From Hygrophila difformis (Eukaryota; Streptophyta; Magnoliopsida; Lamiales; Acanthaceae): 64,000 nt of DNA. Where the stretch lies: positions 39,890,945 to 39,954,944 of the forward strand of contig JAOANR010000009.1 in the NCBI GenBank assembly GCA_030278955.1, read 5' to 3'. Below are positions 45,018 through 57,088 of this stretch, piece by piece; the stretch's first letter is position 1, and every line of letters starts with the position of its first letter. The position numbers and the translations under genes are program-made. The notes beneath the pieces were generated by a model, which saw only the letters and a list, made by a program, of their open reading frames with translations, searched no databases and was not told where the DNA came from.

Positions 45018-46766
45018 ATGGCACCCAGAGGAAGAGGAAGAGGAAGAACTCAAACCACTCCCCAAACCACCACTGAGATACCTACTGAAACACTACCAAA
45101 CGTCACTGAACCGATTCAACCTGAGATGGAACAACCCCAAGGTGCGCAGGACGCCCCCGCACCGAACAATGTGGGCGATCGTCTTAGGACGATAGAGGAA
45201 GTGTTGATTGCGCTCGGAAACGCGCAAGTCAACCAGGGTCAAGCTGCGGCGGTACCTCCGCCCCAAGCTCGCCCTAACTATCTGGCGATGGTGAATCCCT
45301 ACCAGCCGCCCCACTATGCTGGTGAGGAGGATCCAGCTAAACTGGAGGAATGGATCCGGACTTTTGACAAGCTGCTAGGAGCGGTCAAATGTCCGGAAGG
45401 AGAGAGGGTACATGTCGCTTCATACTACTTGGGAGGCGAAGCTGATGACTGGTGGCAAGCAACGCAAGCCAAACTGACTGAAGATGACGAGCCTTACTCG
45501 TGGATGGAGATGATGGAACTACTCAGGGATCGATTCTATCCCTTGAGTACCAAAGCTGCCATGTACGAGGAATTCCTGTCACTGAAGCAAGGAAGCCAAA
45601 CGGTGCAAGAATACTACACCCGCTTTAAGGAGCTGGTGAGGTTCGCACCAAGGCTAGTGCCTACTGATGCGGAAAAGGCACAGAAGTTCGAGATGGGACT
45701 GAACCTGTCTGTGCGCGAGGTGATCGCGGGGGTACACTACCCCGATTTGCAAGCCGTATACGATCGCGCTGTAGCGGTAGCACGCGTGCAGCAGCTGAAA
45801 ACAAGGGTGAGTGGGGAGTCCAGCAGGGGTCCTCAAGACAAGAGAAGCCGAGACTCGAGAAACGATAACAACACTGGAAGGAACGAGCAGCGCAGAGGGT
45901 CAAATAGGCCCCAACAAAACAACACGGGAAGGAGGTTCAATCAAGAAGATCCGGTACCGCCTTGCCCGCGATGTGGACGACCACATCTGGCAAGGGGATG
46001 CCCGCAACAAGGCGCTTGTTACCGATGCGGTCGAATGGGTCACGTTCGACGGGAATGTCGAACTAGGCTCGAGAACATAACGAAGAGGGACGATTTGGTC
46101 GCGGGGCAAGAACAGCCTCAAAACCAAAACGGGCGAAACGGCAATAACCAAGGGTACCGACCCCCTCAAAATAGGCCGCAACACCAGAACCAGAACCAAC
46201 GACCTCCGCCCCCGCAGAATCAAAACCAACAGCAAAATCAGCAGCCAAATGGGAATCAGCAGGGCAATCAGGGACGCCCTATGGGGAGGCTCAACGTGGT
46301 GAACCAAGCGGACGTGCCTGCGCAAGGAGAAGTGATGGCAGGTACATTTCACGTTTTGAATACACCCCTTAGAGTTCTATTTGATTCTGGAGCTAGTTGC
46401 TCAATTATTGCATCAAGGATAGTGCCTGAGTTAGATCTACCTAAGTGCGAGAGAATTAGCTTAGGAATTCAATTGCCTTCTGGAGAAGTAGTGTCTTGCT
46501 CTAAACGATATAACGGAATTCCTATAGTGATAAAGAACGTAGAATTCTTCGCGAACTTGGTAGAATTTAACTTAAGAGACTTTGACATCATACTGGGAAT
46601 GGATTGGCTATCCCAGTATAAAGCGGTGATCGAATGCCAAAAGCAAAAGATCACCTTGTCAAAAAGTAGGGGAAAGAGAGTTATCTTTTACTCTCAGCCC
46701 CCTAAGAAAAGTAACAAAATCGTTAGTGCACTTAAACTAAGTAACTTGATGCGTAAGGGGGTATGA
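45018..46766 (+). CDS. gag: Element C Gag-protease (frame ends at a one-base insertion)
   Basis: I place the start at 45018 (MAPRGRGRG, as in A, B, D and E), not at the upstream in-frame ATG 44976. The Gag core ([59 protein letters not shown]) is at about residues 85-240. Two zinc knuckles (CX2CX3HX4C, then CX2CX4HX4C) are encoded at about 45961-46062. An NQP-rich linker follows, then a protease with DSG ([12 protein letters not shown], about 46380) and ILGMDWL. The frame meets TGA at 46764-46766 because the G-run 46757-46761 has one G more than the frame of B implies. Pol then continues in the next frame. Confidence 0.92.
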   Translation: MAPRGRGRGRTQTTPQTTTEIPTETLPNVTEPIQPEMEQPQGAQDAPAPNNVGDRLRTIEEVLIALGNAQVNQGQAAAVPPPQARPNYLAMVNPYQPPHYAGEEDPAKLEEWIRTFDKLLGAVKCPEGERVHVASYYLGGEADDWWQATQAKLTEDDEPYSWMEMMELLRDRFYPLSTKAAMYEEFLSLKQGSQTVQEYYTRFKELVRFAPRLVPTDAEKAQKFEMGLNLSVREVIAGVHYPDLQAVYDRAVAVARVQQLKTRVSGESSRGPQDKRSRDSRNDNNTGRNEQRRGSNRPQQNNTGRRFNQEDPVPPCPRCGRPHLARGCPQQGACYRCGRMGHVRRECRTRLENITKRDDLVAGQEQPQNQNGRNGNNQGYRPPQNRPQHQNQNQRPPPPQNQNQQQNQQPNGNQQGNQGRPMGRLNVVNQADVPAQGEVMAGTFHVLNTPLRVLFDSGASCSIIASRIVPELDLPKCERISLGIQLPSGEVVSCSKRYNGIPIVIKNVEFFANLVEFNLRDFDIILGMDWLSQYKAVIECQKQKITLSKSRGKRVIFYSQPPKKSNKIVSALKLSNLMRKGV

Positions 46767-46782
46767 ACTATATGCGTGCTAT

Positions 46783-49749
46783 GTGCACAACCTTGAGGCG
46801 GAAGAGAACAAGGTTGATAGCATACCAGTGGTAAGAGAATACCCGGACGTGTTCCCTGAAGACGTTCCGGGCATGCCACCTGAGAGAGATCTCGAATTCA
46901 CGATAGATCTCATTCCGGGGACAGAGCCTGTCTCGAAAGCTCCGTACCGGATGGCACCACTGGAAATGAAGGAGTTAAAGGAACAACTCGAGGAGCTATT
47001 GGGAAAAGGTTACATAAGACTGAGTACGTCCCCTTGGGGAGCACCGGTTTTATTTGTCAAGAAGAAAGACGGAGGACTACGCCTTTGCATAGATTACCGA
47101 GGACTAAACCAAGTGACCATTAAGAATAAATACCCCCTACCGAGAATAGAGGATCTGTTTGATCAACTGAAGGGAGCCTCAGTATTCTCGAAGATCGATT
47201 TGCGATCTGGGTATCATCAATTGAGGATTGCCGAGAAGGACATTCCAAAGACAGCGTTTCGAACACGATATGGCCATTACGAGTTCACAGCGTTATCCTT
47301 CGGGTTAACAAATGCACCGGCCATGTTCATGAATCTCATGAACAACGTGTTCCGAGAATTGTTAGACCAGTGTGTCGTAGTGTTCATTGACGACATCCTG
47401 ATCTACTCGAAGAGCGAGGAAGAGCATGCGAAGCACTTACATCAAGTGTTGGAAATCTTGCGAAGAAATCAGGTATACGGCAAGCTGTCGAAATGTGACT
47501 TCTGGCTGAAAGAAGTGGCATTTCTCGGACACATAGTATCCGCTGATGGAGTATCAGTGGATCCGGCAAAAGTTTCTGCTGTAACTGAATGGGCAACTCC
47601 GAAGAGTCCAACGGAAATAAGGAGTTTCCTTGGATTAGCCGGATACTATAGACGATTCGTGAAGGACTTTTCAAGGATTGCACGTCCTTTGACCCAGCTA
47701 CTTAAGAAAGGAGCAAAATACGAGTGGACCGAAGCATGTGAGTCATCGTTTCAAGAGCTGAAGAAACGACTCACAACCACACCCGTATTAACACTACCAT
47801 CAGAGAATGGTGACTTCGAAGTATATAGCGATGCTTCGAAGGAAGGTTTAGGTTGTGTTTTGATGCAAGACTCGAGAGTCGTAGCCTACGCATCACGCCA
47901 ACTAAAACCTCACGAGGAAAATTATCCGACACATGACCTGGAGTTGGCAGCGGTCGTTTTCGCTCTAAAGATATGGAGACATTATCTTTATGGGCGGAAG
48001 TGTCGAATGTTCACCGACCACAAGAGCTTGAAGTATATATTCACTCAGAAGGAGTTGAATTTGAGACAGCGAAGGTGGTTGGAACTCATTAAAGACTACG
48101 ATTTAGAGATAGCATACCACGAGGGGAAGGCGAATGTGGTAGCCGATGCCCTAAGTCGGAAAACCCAACACGTGACAAACTCGTTGGTAATTCCGCCGGC
48201 ATTGTACATGGATTTGGCAAGATTGGAGTTAGAACTTGTGCATCCTGGCACAGTGAGAGAAACGGTCAATGCCATGGTCGTAGAAACTCCAATATTGGAC
48301 GAGATTCGACTCGCTCAACCGGGCGATCCGAGACTCGAGAAGATAAAAGAGTATATTGCCGAAGGAAAGGCAATAGGATTTGCTGTCCACGAGGATGGAA
48401 GCATCCGTTTTAAAGGTAGATGGTGTGTGCCTCTTAAATGTGCCGAGTTGAAGCGAAGGTTGATGGAGGAAGGGCACAACACGCCATACTCCGTACATCC
48501 CGGAGGTGACAAGCTATACAAAGATCTGAAGAAGATCTATTGGTGGCCGGGAATGAAGAAGGAAGTGGCAAATTTCGTGGCGAGATGTCTTACCTGCCAA
48601 AAGGTTAAGGCAGTGCGACATAAACCCTTAGGATTGATGCAACCACTAGAGATTCCAAGTTGGAAGTGGGATAGCATCTCAATGGACTTTGTCTCGGGAT
48701 TACCCCGATCACCTAAAGGCATGAACAAGATTTGGGTGATTGTGGATAGGCTAACGAAGACAGCCATATTTATCCCAATGAAAGACACGTGGACTATGGA
48801 CCAATTGGCCCGAGCCTACATTGATAATGTGGTACGACGACATGGAGTACCACATGATATCATTTCCGATAGAGACAGTAGATTTGTCTCTCATTTCTGG
48901 ATGGAGTTACAAAAAGCTCTCGGTACTCAAATCAAAATGAGCACCGCATTCCACCCGATGACGGATGGACAAACCGAGAGAACAATCCAAACACTAGAAG
49001 ACATGCTGAGAGCATGCGTGTTGGAATTCAAAGGAAATTGGGAATCTCATTTACCCTTGATTGAGTTTTCCTATAATAATAGCTACCATGCTAGTATTGG
49101 CATGGCACCTTTCGAGGCATTGTATGGACGAAAGTGCCGAAGCCCTTTGAGCTGGGAAGAAAACGATAAGTCCGTGGTAGTGGGACCACAACTTATCGAA
49201 GACATGGCTCAACAAATCAAAGTGATCCAAGGGAAGATGAAAGCCGCTCAAGACCGTCAAAAGAGTTATGCCGACGTGAGACGACGAGACCTAGAATTTC
49301 AAGTGGGAGATAGGGTCATGCTAAAGATATCACCCATGAAGGGGGTGATGCGCTTTGGCAAACGAGGGAAGTTAAGTCCACGATACATAGGACCTTACGA
49401 GATTCTAGAACGAGTCGGAACTCTAGCCTACCGATTGGCTTTACCGCCACACTTAGACCGAGTTCATAATGTCTTCCATGTCTCACAACTAAAGAAGTAT
49501 GTGCCGGACCCGACACATGTACTTCAACCGGAGATAATTGAGCTCGATGAAGATTTGACTTACGAAGAAGTCCCAGTGCGTATTCTCGATACTAAGGAAC
49601 GAGTAACGAGGAACAAAACCATCAAAATGATCAAGGTTCTTTGGTCAAACCACGAAAGTGAGACGGCAACTTGGGAAGTAGAATCCGACATGAGAGAACG
49701 ATACCCGACATTGTTCCAAACCGATTCCGACACAGTTATGGGGACATAA
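46783..49749 (+). CDS. pol: Element C Pol: RT, RNase H, integrase, chromodomain
   Basis: The open frame has no ATG at its head (46783 is GTG). In an undamaged copy it would be read through from gag-protease, and the only barrier is the extra G at 46757-46761. RT has the catalytic [11 protein letters not shown] (Asp at about residue 139) and FIDD (201-204). RNase H has SDASKEGLG, a central Glu and TDHKSLKY. Integrase has the zinc finger (HPGG...CLTCQ) and D-D-E core ([23 protein letters not shown]). The C-terminal chromodomain ([18 protein letters not shown]) marks a Tekay/Del chromovirus. There are no internal stops and all catalytic residues are present. The stop TAA lies in the 3' arm of a hairpin. 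Confidence 0.95.
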   Translation: MHNLEAEENKVDSIPVVREYPDVFPEDVPGMPPERDLEFTIDLIPGTEPVSKAPYRMAPLEMKELKEQLEELLGKGYIRLSTSPWGAPVLFVKKKDGGLRLCIDYRGLNQVTIKNKYPLPRIEDLFDQLKGASVFSKIDLRSGYHQLRIAEKDIPKTAFRTRYGHYEFTALSFGLTNAPAMFMNLMNNVFRELLDQCVVVFIDDILIYSKSEEEHAKHLHQVLEILRRNQVYGKLSKCDFWLKEVAFLGHIVSADGVSVDPAKVSAVTEWATPKSPTEIRSFLGLAGYYRRFVKDFSRIARPLTQLLKKGAKYEWTEACESSFQELKKRLTTTPVLTLPSENGDFEVYSDASKEGLGCVLMQDSRVVAYASRQLKPHEENYPTHDLELAAVVFALKIWRHYLYGRKCRMFTDHKSLKYIFTQKELNLRQRRWLELIKDYDLEIAYHEGKANVVADALSRKTQHVTNSLVIPPALYMDLARLELELVHPGTVRETVNAMVVETPILDEIRLAQPGDPRLEKIKEYIAEGKAIGFAVHEDGSIRFKGRWCVPLKCAELKRRLMEEGHNTPYSVHPGGDKLYKDLKKIYWWPGMKKEVANFVARCLTCQKVKAVRHKPLGLMQPLEIPSWKWDSISMDFVSGLPRSPKGMNKIWVIVDRLTKTAIFIPMKDTWTMDQLARAYIDNVVRRHGVPHDIISDRDSRFVSHFWMELQKALGTQIKMSTAFHPMTDGQTERTIQTLEDMLRACVLEFKGNWESHLPLIEFSYNNSYHASIGMAPFEALYGRKCRSPLSWEENDKSVVVGPQLIEDMAQQIKVIQGKMKAAQDRQKSYADVRRRDLEFQVGDRVMLKISPMKGVMRFGKRGKLSPRYIGPYEILERVGTLAYRLALPPHLDRVHNVFHVSQLKKYVPDPTHVLQPEIIELDEDLTYEEVPVRILDTKERVTRNKTIKMIKVLWSNHESETATWEVESDMRERYPTLFQTDSDTVMGT

Positions 49750-49785
49750 CTGCAATCTTAAGGGGGAGAGGATGTCATACCCCCC
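49733..49785 (+). other. Hairpin 1, first polypurine tract and LTR-start-like sequence, element C
   Basis: Perfect hairpin CAGTTATGGGGACATAACTG (49733-49752), then TTAAGGGGGAGAGGA (49758-49772) and TGTCATACCCC (from 49773). It lies 206 bp before the true LTR start and mirrors the module at 49940-49978. Confidence 0.8.
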
Positions 49786-49939
49786 TAATTTTTCGTGCAT
49801 GTTTGTAAATTTTTGAACTACGTTATGGCTTGATCCCTTTACCGGGTACGTAGGCAGCTTAGAAGTTTAATTCTAAGTTCAGACACAACATAATAAAACA
49901 AACACAAGACCTTAGCACGAGACGAGAAAAGCCGAAACA

Positions 49940-49978
49940 CAACTTCGAGGACGAAGTTGATTCTTAAGGAGGGTAGAC
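49940..49978 (+). other. Hairpin 2 and functional polypurine tract, element C
   Basis: Perfect hairpin CAACTTCGAGGACGAAGTTG (49940-49959), then TTAAGGAGGGTAGAC, which abuts the 3' LTR start at 49979. A purine tract here would prime plus-strand DNA synthesis. Confidence 0.85.
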
Positions 49979-52575
49979 TGTAATACCCGAGAATTTTCCA
50001 ACATAACATAAAACAATAATTAAATAAATAAATAATAAATAAAATAAATACTATAAGTAAATAAACAAATCCAGCAAATAAAAGAAATAAATAAAGATAA
50101 GGAAATGAGAAATGAGACTTTTACTTAAAAAGGAATTAAAGGAATTTAATTAAACAAAAGGATGGATAAAGGGTACACCAAAACCCGACACTAATGAACT
50201 CGAGTATTCGAGTCCAAAACATTCAATTAGACTGGGAATAAAATTAGAGAGAAAGTAAGAACCCGAATATACCCCGGAAATCGGAATTCGGAAGCATAGA
50301 GGGATAGAAACCCGAAAGAGAGGCGGAAACGCACGACGGATCGCACGACCCGCCCGGACCGAAGTCCAGGCGAAGTCGGCGCGGTGGCCGCGCGGTGGAA
50401 GGGCTTCAGCGCGCCACGACCGCGCCACCCCACAGATTTGGTCGTTGCGTGAATCTCTCACCCGAACGCGGATTTTTCGACTTTCGGTTGAACATCTCTC
50501 GACTCCAGACTTTTAGGTCGGCCGTGGACGCCCTAGGGATTGAGAATTCTATAAATAAGCCCCTTGGGAGCCCCGAACAAGTTTACCAAACCCTAAAACA
50601 TTCTATACGTTCGAAACCCTAAATCCGGAGTCGTCGGAGGCACGAAACCAAGACGAACGCTGTTGGACGAGTTCTCTACAGATCTCCTTAGTCTTGGTAA
50701 GTCTCGGTCCAATCTCTATTCAATAAACGATTCGAAAACGAATCCTAATCATCTCCTTTTTCTTTCTACACCCCCGTATCGAATCTAGATCGTAGAACCC
50801 GACGAACGGAGAGGAGAGACGGTGATCTGGAAGCCACGCCTCCGAATTGGACATTCCCGACGTTCATAGACACTGTAAGTTAACCTTACATGGTTTTGGG
50901 AGATTTTAAAACATTCGAAACCTAAAAGATTCAACAAGAACCACAAATCTGTCCACTTTTGTTTTCTACCGACGCAACAGATTTGGTGAATTTTTCCGAC
51001 CCTTAAAACGAACTCAAACGGAAAAACTTAAAACACGAAAAACGTTCCTAAGACTTAGAACTAGCTACTGTAAAAATTTGAGAATTTTTGGAGTTGATTT
51101 GATATGTGAAAACCCGTTGAAACCGAACTGTTTTATTTTAGATCTTGAAATCTTGGACAGAACTTAGGAATGATCTTGATCTCGTTTTTGGCATAGGATC
51201 TAGGCTGTTTTAGATCTTTGGCCGAACATGAAAGTTGTAGATAAATGTCTCAAGATGATCCCTGTCAAATTTCATTAAATTTGGAGTTGAATTGATATGG
51301 TAGAATGTGAAAATGTAAACTGTGACACTTTGGACTCGGACAGATTTCTTGTTATGCGAAAATTGGCGATTTTAACCTACTTAGGTATCTCGGATTGAAA
51401 AAGTTAAAACACGAAAGTTGTAGATCTTGATGTTTCCGAGTCAGATATGAAATTTTGGAATTTTTGGAATTAAATCTGATTTTAGACGAATTTTGGAGTA
51501 AACTGTGATTTACCGAACGAAATTTTGAAATCTTATTGAAACATGGAATTAACCTTTAGGGTTGAAACGAATTGAGATATTATTTCTAAATTAATACATT
51601 GGAAGGCAGATTTTAAAAACTAAATCCCCTTACAAACTTGATAAATTAAAATTAGGGGTGAGTGCTCTGCAGGGTGCCCCCTAACGATTCACTTCGTGCC
51701 GTAATGGACGATGGTGACCCCGCGCGCTATACTTGAAATGTGATATTGCCAAAACGGCGAAACTTAGAGCCTACACTCTCGTGAATATCCGTATGGGTTT
51801 CCCGAGGCTCCGGAGTGGTACTGGGTATGGCTGATACGGCTGCGGCCGCCGGGCTACCGGCTAAACTTGTTGACATAGCGATTTTTATCGTGAAACTTTG
51901 AAATACCAAATCGGGAATGTAATGGGGATTCTAAATTAAATTAAACTAGATTAAATGATATTGTTGTCAAATTAAATTATTTAAATGCTTTATTTAAATT
52001 ATGACTATTATCTTGAACCATGTGGTATGTGTTATTAAATAGAGCCTGAGATAAATTATGCTATTGGATAGGGATTAGATGAAACTAAATATTATGTTAT
52101 TATCATGCTTTTGTTAAATTATTAAACTTATGGCTTTTAAACCCTACAATCATGCATGTGTTAACTTACTCAGCAATTTTGCTGACCAAAACCATTTTTA
52201 TTCCTTTGTTTACAGAATATGTGGAATGAGCCTGTATGAGCACGAATCATGCATGGGATTTTGGGGATTGTTATTTTGTTTTTAAATTTCGTACTTAGAC
52301 TATATTATGAACGGGCCTGTTTAACCCGTGTTTTGGCCATGTCGGCCCTTTTTATAATTTCCGCTGCGATACTGTACTAAACTAAATATTTCCGCTGCGC
52401 TATGCTATTATTATTTTCGAATTATATTGTATGGGCTATTTCGAATGCTTTAAATGTTTTAAATACTGCAATACCTAGCCTTGCATCTCTTTAGTAAGCT
52501 CGGAGAAACCGTGTCTTACTAGGGAGATGTGGCAGTGACATCCCGACCTGGGTGACCAAAAACCAGGGTGTTACA
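49979..52575 (+). repeat. Element C 3' LTR (2597 bp)
   Basis: Same length as the 5' LTR, with about 6 base differences. Two of these fall next to the first donor (50690-50697) and one in the pyrimidine tract of the acceptor (near 52208). It is followed by TSD GGTGA. Confidence 0.95.
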
Positions 52576-52580
52576 GGTGA

Positions 52581-54371
52581 TCCGGCGGCCGCAGCCGTAT
52601 CTGCCATACTTAGTACCACTCCGGAGCCTCGGGAAATCCATACGGACAACCCGAGAGAGTAGGCCATGTATCTCCCGCCGATTGGCGTAATATCTCATGA
52701 AATTCTCTCGTCCATTATAGGCCCGAAGAGAAAGGCTAGAGGGGTACCCTGCAGAGCACTCACCCTCCACCTAAGTATCTCATGTATCGTTTAGATTTAA
52801 TGTATCGGGGTTTTCAAAAGTATAGATGTATCGTATTTCAAATCTTTGATCGTTCGTTTCGAAATTTCAAAATCCTTCGATTTAAAAGTAACTTGGCGTC
52901 ACAGCTTACGCCTTTCCAATTTAAAAATTCGGTTTAAGTCCGAAAAATTTGAACATTTCACAGTCTATGCAAAACACCCTATCGAACAACTTTCGTGTTT
53001 TAGCTTTCTCAAAATAAGTTGAGGAAACATGTCAAAAATCGAGTTTAACGCGGAAACAGTTTACTGTCCCAAAGCAGATTTGTCACGGTTCGGAAAATTG
53101 GCTTTTTGACATATCAAATGGACTCCAAAAATTCTAAAATTTTAACCACATATACTAGACATGATTATCTACATCTTTCATTTAGACTGCAAAGATCAAA
53201 TCGGAAAACAAGATATAGAAATAGACTCACTAAGTTCGGACATGTTCATAGGCAGATTTCGAACACGTTTTGTCAAAACAGTTTCTTTTCGATGCGATTT
53301 AAATAAGCAAAAGTTAACGAAAATGTCTGAAATTTTTACACAACCTAGATTTATGTGTTAGGATTAAAAGTCTAGTTTTGAGTTTCCCGGATTGAATCCT
53401 CGAAATATGAGTTTTAGACAGATTTCAAAAACTGCACGTATTGGGGTTTTTAATTTTGGTTTTTACGTTTCGTTGCATTACGACTATACCGGACGCCCCT
53501 AGACCACCCGTATTGATATGGAAGGCTCAACTTACTGTGATAGGGAGTTTTGGTCATCCTAGGGTCGCTGGCTCGTCCAAATTTGCTACGAACGGATCTC
53601 CTCAACGTCAAGCTTCCCACTTTGGCCACGACTTCAAATCGGAAGAAGAAATCCAATGTTAGATCGAGTTTTCGGGTTCAAAAACTTAAATGGAAACCTA
53701 TGGACGACTTACCACAGTTTAGAACACTGAGGATCTTGTATTCCACGCCTCCTCCGTCGGTTTTCGTCGCCGGGAAGTGATCGGAAAGTCGTCGGGAAGT
53801 CGCCGGAAAGTGTTTTGGCTTTGGAGAGAGTTTGGGAGAGCTCTAGGGTGAATGGAGGCTGACAAATGGAGTGGGAATCACCCCTCCTTCGACCTAATTC
53901 ACCTTCCCCCGTCCAAAATCCGCTTTCCAAAGTCGGGAGGTCGAATTATGGTAAGAAATCGCCGACAACGCGCAACTTGCCAAATTCTGTGGGACCACGC
54001 AGGGTTGGCGCGCCTTTTGGCCAAACCCCGCCCGGCCAGCGCGCGGTCCCCGCCTGGACTGCGGTCCGGGCGGGTCCGTGCGATCCGATCCGTCGAGTCT
54101 TTTTCTCCTCTCTTTCGGACTTCTATCCTTCCACGTTTTCGCGCTCGATTTTCCGGGTCATTTTCGGATTATGCTTCTCATCATAAATTTATTCCGTCTC
54201 AATTCGATTTCACGCTTGGAATCTTAAGACCGTCGGTTTTGGTCCGTCGGGTTCTAATTCGTCGTCCTTTGACTTCCGTGCATTTCCGCGTCTACGGGTT
54301 CTCGGAAACAAAACCTTCTCTCCTATTGGATTAATTCCTATTTTTATATTCTAAAATTTACGGGTATTACA
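52581..54371 (-). repeat. Element D 3' LTR, right part
   Basis: Continues the LTR interrupted at 41397. With the left part it totals 2496 bp, matching the middle LTR (2497 bp). It ends at TGTAATACCCG (minus strand) at 54371. It retains the donor motifs and GC-rich box in the B-family arrangement. Confidence 0.93.
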
Positions 54372-54654
54372 GTCTACCCCCCTTAAGAACCAACTTCGTC
54401 CTCGAAGTTGCATTTCATCCTCTCGCGAGTTCGGGAATTGTTTGATTAAGCGATTGTATTATTGTGTGTCGTTGTTTGTTATTATTTGACTGAACCCAGA
54501 TTGAAATTTCCGAGTTGCCTACGTACCCGTTGAAGGGATCAAGTCATTACGTAGTTCAAAACAATTTAAATTTGTTTATTTGGGGTACAAAGTATTCGTA
54601 TAAAATATCCGGAAATATTCGGGTCGTCACATCCTCCCCCTCTTAAGATTACAG
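54372..54654 (-). other. Element D 3' non-coding region with hairpins
   Basis: Hairpin 2 (54391-54410), the conserved AACTACGT block, and a purine tract, with hairpin 1 (54652-54671) overlapping the pol stop, as in B and C. Confidence 0.8.
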
Positions 54655-55426
54655 TTATGCCCCCATAACTGTTGTTGCATTGTCTTGGAATAGGGTTGGG
54701 TAACGATCCTTCATGCCTGCCTCTAGCTCCCACGTTGCCGTCTCGGCTTCGTGGTTAGACCAAAGGACCTTAACCATTCTCACGGTCTTATTCCTTGTTA
54801 CCCTCTCCTTCTTGTCGAGTATTCGCACCGGAATTTCTTCGTAGCTTAAGTCATCGTCCAGCTCAATTTCCTCCGGTTCGAGTACGTGGGTCGGATCATG
54901 GACGTATTTCTTCAGTTGTGAGACGTGGAACACGTCGTGGACACGAGCAAATTGTGGCGGTAATGCTAGTCGGTATGCAAGATTCCCCACTCTTTCTAGG
55001 ATTTCGTATGGTCCTATGTACCGTGGGCTCAATTTCCCCCGCTTGCCAAAGCGCATCACACCCTTCATCGGTGACACCTTTAACATGACCTTATCGCCTA
55101 TTTGGAATTCCAAATCTTGCCGTCTCACGTCGGCATAGCTCTTTTGCCGGTCTTGCGCGGCTCTCATCTTTCCTTGGATTATTTTGACTTGTTGAGCCAT
55201 GTCCTCAACAAGTTGTGGTCCAACTACCATAGCCCTCTCGCTCTCTTCCCAGCTCAATAGCCTTCGGCATTTGCGTCCATACAATGCCTCGAAAGGTGCC
55301 ATGCCAATGCTAGCATGGTAGCTGTTGTTGTAGGAAAATTCGATTAAGGGTAAGTGACTTTCCCAACTTCCTTTAAACTCTAATACGCATGCCCTTAGCA
55401 TGTCCTCCAAAGTTTGGATCGTTCTT
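54655..55426 (-). pseudogene. pol: Element D integrase C-terminus and chromodomain remnant
   Basis: It starts inside the integrase core after the last catalytic region ([12 protein letters not shown]) and runs through [10 protein letters not shown] to the chromodomain ([15 protein letters not shown]) without a stop. The upstream part of pol, protease and most of gag are deleted. The breakpoint is at TTCTT (55422-55426), shared by the gag and pol sequences of B. The fusion is out of frame with gag. Confidence 0.9.
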
Positions 55427-55736
55427 CAAGTTTAGCCGGGTCCTCTTCTCTGGCGTAGTTCGGCGGACGATATGAGTTCACCATAGCTAAGTAGTTAATG
55501 CGGGCCTCGGGTGGAGGTACCGCAGCGGCCTGGCCTTGGTTCACATGCGCGTTCCCTATCGCAATGATAACCTCTTCTAGAGTGCGTAGGCGCGCGTCCA
55601 TGTTGTTTGGCATAGGGTTTGCCGGCTCCTCTTGAGCGTGTACCCCTTCGCCGGGTATAGGCCTTTCTGGTTGCATAGGGGTTTCGTTGGTGTTTGGAGT
55701 AGTGGGCTGGGCGCGTGGTCTGCCTCTCGGTGCCAT
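55427..55736 (-). pseudogene. gag: Element D Gag N-terminal remnant
   Basis: The start MAPRGRPRAQ is at 55736. About 100 residues (to DPAKLEE) match B. The frame crosses the deletion junction and stops within ten codons (at 55395). The Gag core, zinc knuckles and protease are absent, so no functional Gag can be made. Confidence 0.9.
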
Positions 55737-56253
55737 GCTGTCGCAAGAACATGAGAGTTTAGATTCTTTTTGATGAAGTATTATATAATGCTTATGAAAT
55801 AATTTGACTAAATAAATGACGATATTAACAGGTATCAGTCTGTTGGAACCTGTTAGTATAGGTTGTTGAAGTTTAGCGTATTGTTTGTTGTTATTTGGGG
55901 TTGGTTCTACTTGCTGCTTTGTTTTTGTTTTGTTTTGGTTTGTTTTGTTTTTTGTTTTTTTTTTCAACCCTAGGGTTCAGGGTGTTGGGGTTTAGGGTTG
56001 GAGATACCCTTGTTCATTTGTTTGATCGAGCTTTAACAAGATATTCGAAGAGAAATAATTTAATTAAAATGTAAGGAATACTTTAAATATACTTGTATAA
56101 AATAAATGCTTGTAGATTTATAACTCAAGAGAAAATTTTTCAGTTGATTACAAGCATTCGTAACAGGAATGAAATAGTAGTGCTGGTACTAGTTTGAAAA
56201 AAAAAGGAACATAGATAGTAGTGCATCAGTATGGGCTCCTAAGTCTAGGGTGG
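55737..56253 (-). other. Element D leader between uORF and gag
   Basis: CAAAA-rich tract at about 55918-55960. Relative to B and E, about 130 bp are missing near 56005-56015 between copies of CCTTGTTC. No ORF. Confidence 0.65.
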
Positions 56254-56631
56254 CTAGGCAGGTACATCCTCGATGGGATCGTCCTCGTCGCTGGATACGT
56301 CAATGGCAATGGGTGTCCCCACCAGACTCGGGCTCGAAGGAAATATGTCAGCCTCTAGGCCTAGCAGCTCAGCTCCTAAGTGTCCTATTTGCATCATCCG
56401 TTCGTTGTCCTTGTTTTGGAGTGTGACCACTTGGGTTTGGAGTTCGGCAACTTGGGCCTTGAGTTGGGTTATTTCATGATGGTCAGCTTCCCTAAGATGT
56501 CTCAAATAGTCCACGTTATTCTCTAGATGCCCCACTCGAGCCTTGAAGTGATTGATATGCTGTTGGGATTCGAGGTATGCGTTGGTCAGTTTCATCATCA
56601 GATTGGTCATGTTCGCGTTGGGTTCGGTCAT
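56254..56631 (-). CDS. Upstream ORF of element D: 125-aa coiled-coil protein
   Basis: Full length and intact although gag and pol of this element are destroyed. It differs from the B copy at four residues that I can see (Cys/Tyr, Tyr/His, Pro/Ser, Pro/Leu). The coiled-coil region and the acidic SSDEDD tail with the IAIDV core are retained. Unknown function. Confidence 0.7.
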   Translation of the reverse strand: MTEPNANMTNLMMKLTNAYLESQQHINHFKARVGHLENNVDYLRHLREADHHEITQLKAQVAELQTQVVTLQNKDNERMMQIGHLGAELLGLEADIFPSSPSLVGTPIAIDVSSDEDDPIEDVPA

Positions 56632-57072
56632 CTAATGTCAACAAGGAGGTTAGAGTTAGAGTAGGTTTCGAATAAAAGTCAGGATATGCAGGAATTTAAA
56701 CCTATATGAATATGCACATGCAATCCCCCCCCAAAAATTAATTTTAATGTATTTTTAAATTTAATCATGGATTTAAAAAGTTGGGCCTCTATATTGGCCA
56801 AAAACAATAATTTGGACTTAAAAATAAAAGCATGGGTATTTGGGCCGAAATGGTTGGGCTTATAATAAATAATTATTGGGTCAAAATAGTTTAACCCCCT
56901 TTGGGCTCAAAATATTACACTAATTGGATAGGAAAATTTTTTGGGCTCAAATTTTGGGCTAAAATAATAACACTAGTAGTCTTAAAAATAATAATGATAG
57001 TAATAAATGTAAAAATAATACTTAGTTCAAAATATATTAATATAATAATAATAGTAGCTTTAAAATATTCCG
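56632..57072 (-). other. Element D leader between PBS and uORF
   Basis: AT-rich, non-coding, same layout as in B, with a C-run near 56725. Confidence 0.6.
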
Positions 57073-57085
57073 GGCTCTGATACCA
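57073..57085 (-). other. Primer binding site (initiator tRNA-Met), element D
   Basis: Minus-strand TGGTATCAGAGCC next to the LTR end at 57089. Confidence 0.92.
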
Positions 57086-57088
57086 ACT

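Larger units (their letters stand above)
41398..52575 (+). mobile_element. Element C: young, nearly intact Tekay/Del chromovirus
   Basis: Two 2597-bp LTRs (41398-43994, 49979-52575) and TSD GGTGA (41393-41397 and 52576-52580). It has an initiator-Met PBS, coiled-coil uORF, gag-protease, pol with chromodomain, hairpins and polypurine tracts. I count only about 6 differences between the LTRs (~0.2%), pointing to an insertion on the order of 10^5 years ago at usual plant rates. The only coding lesion I see is one extra G in a G-run at 46757-46761. Confidence 0.95.

Noticed and set aside
46755..46785. Programmed frameshift between protease and RT in C
   Set aside because: The related element B reads through this site in frame with one G fewer, and the position is after protease rather than at the Gag-Pol boundary. 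A simple one-base insertion is more likely.
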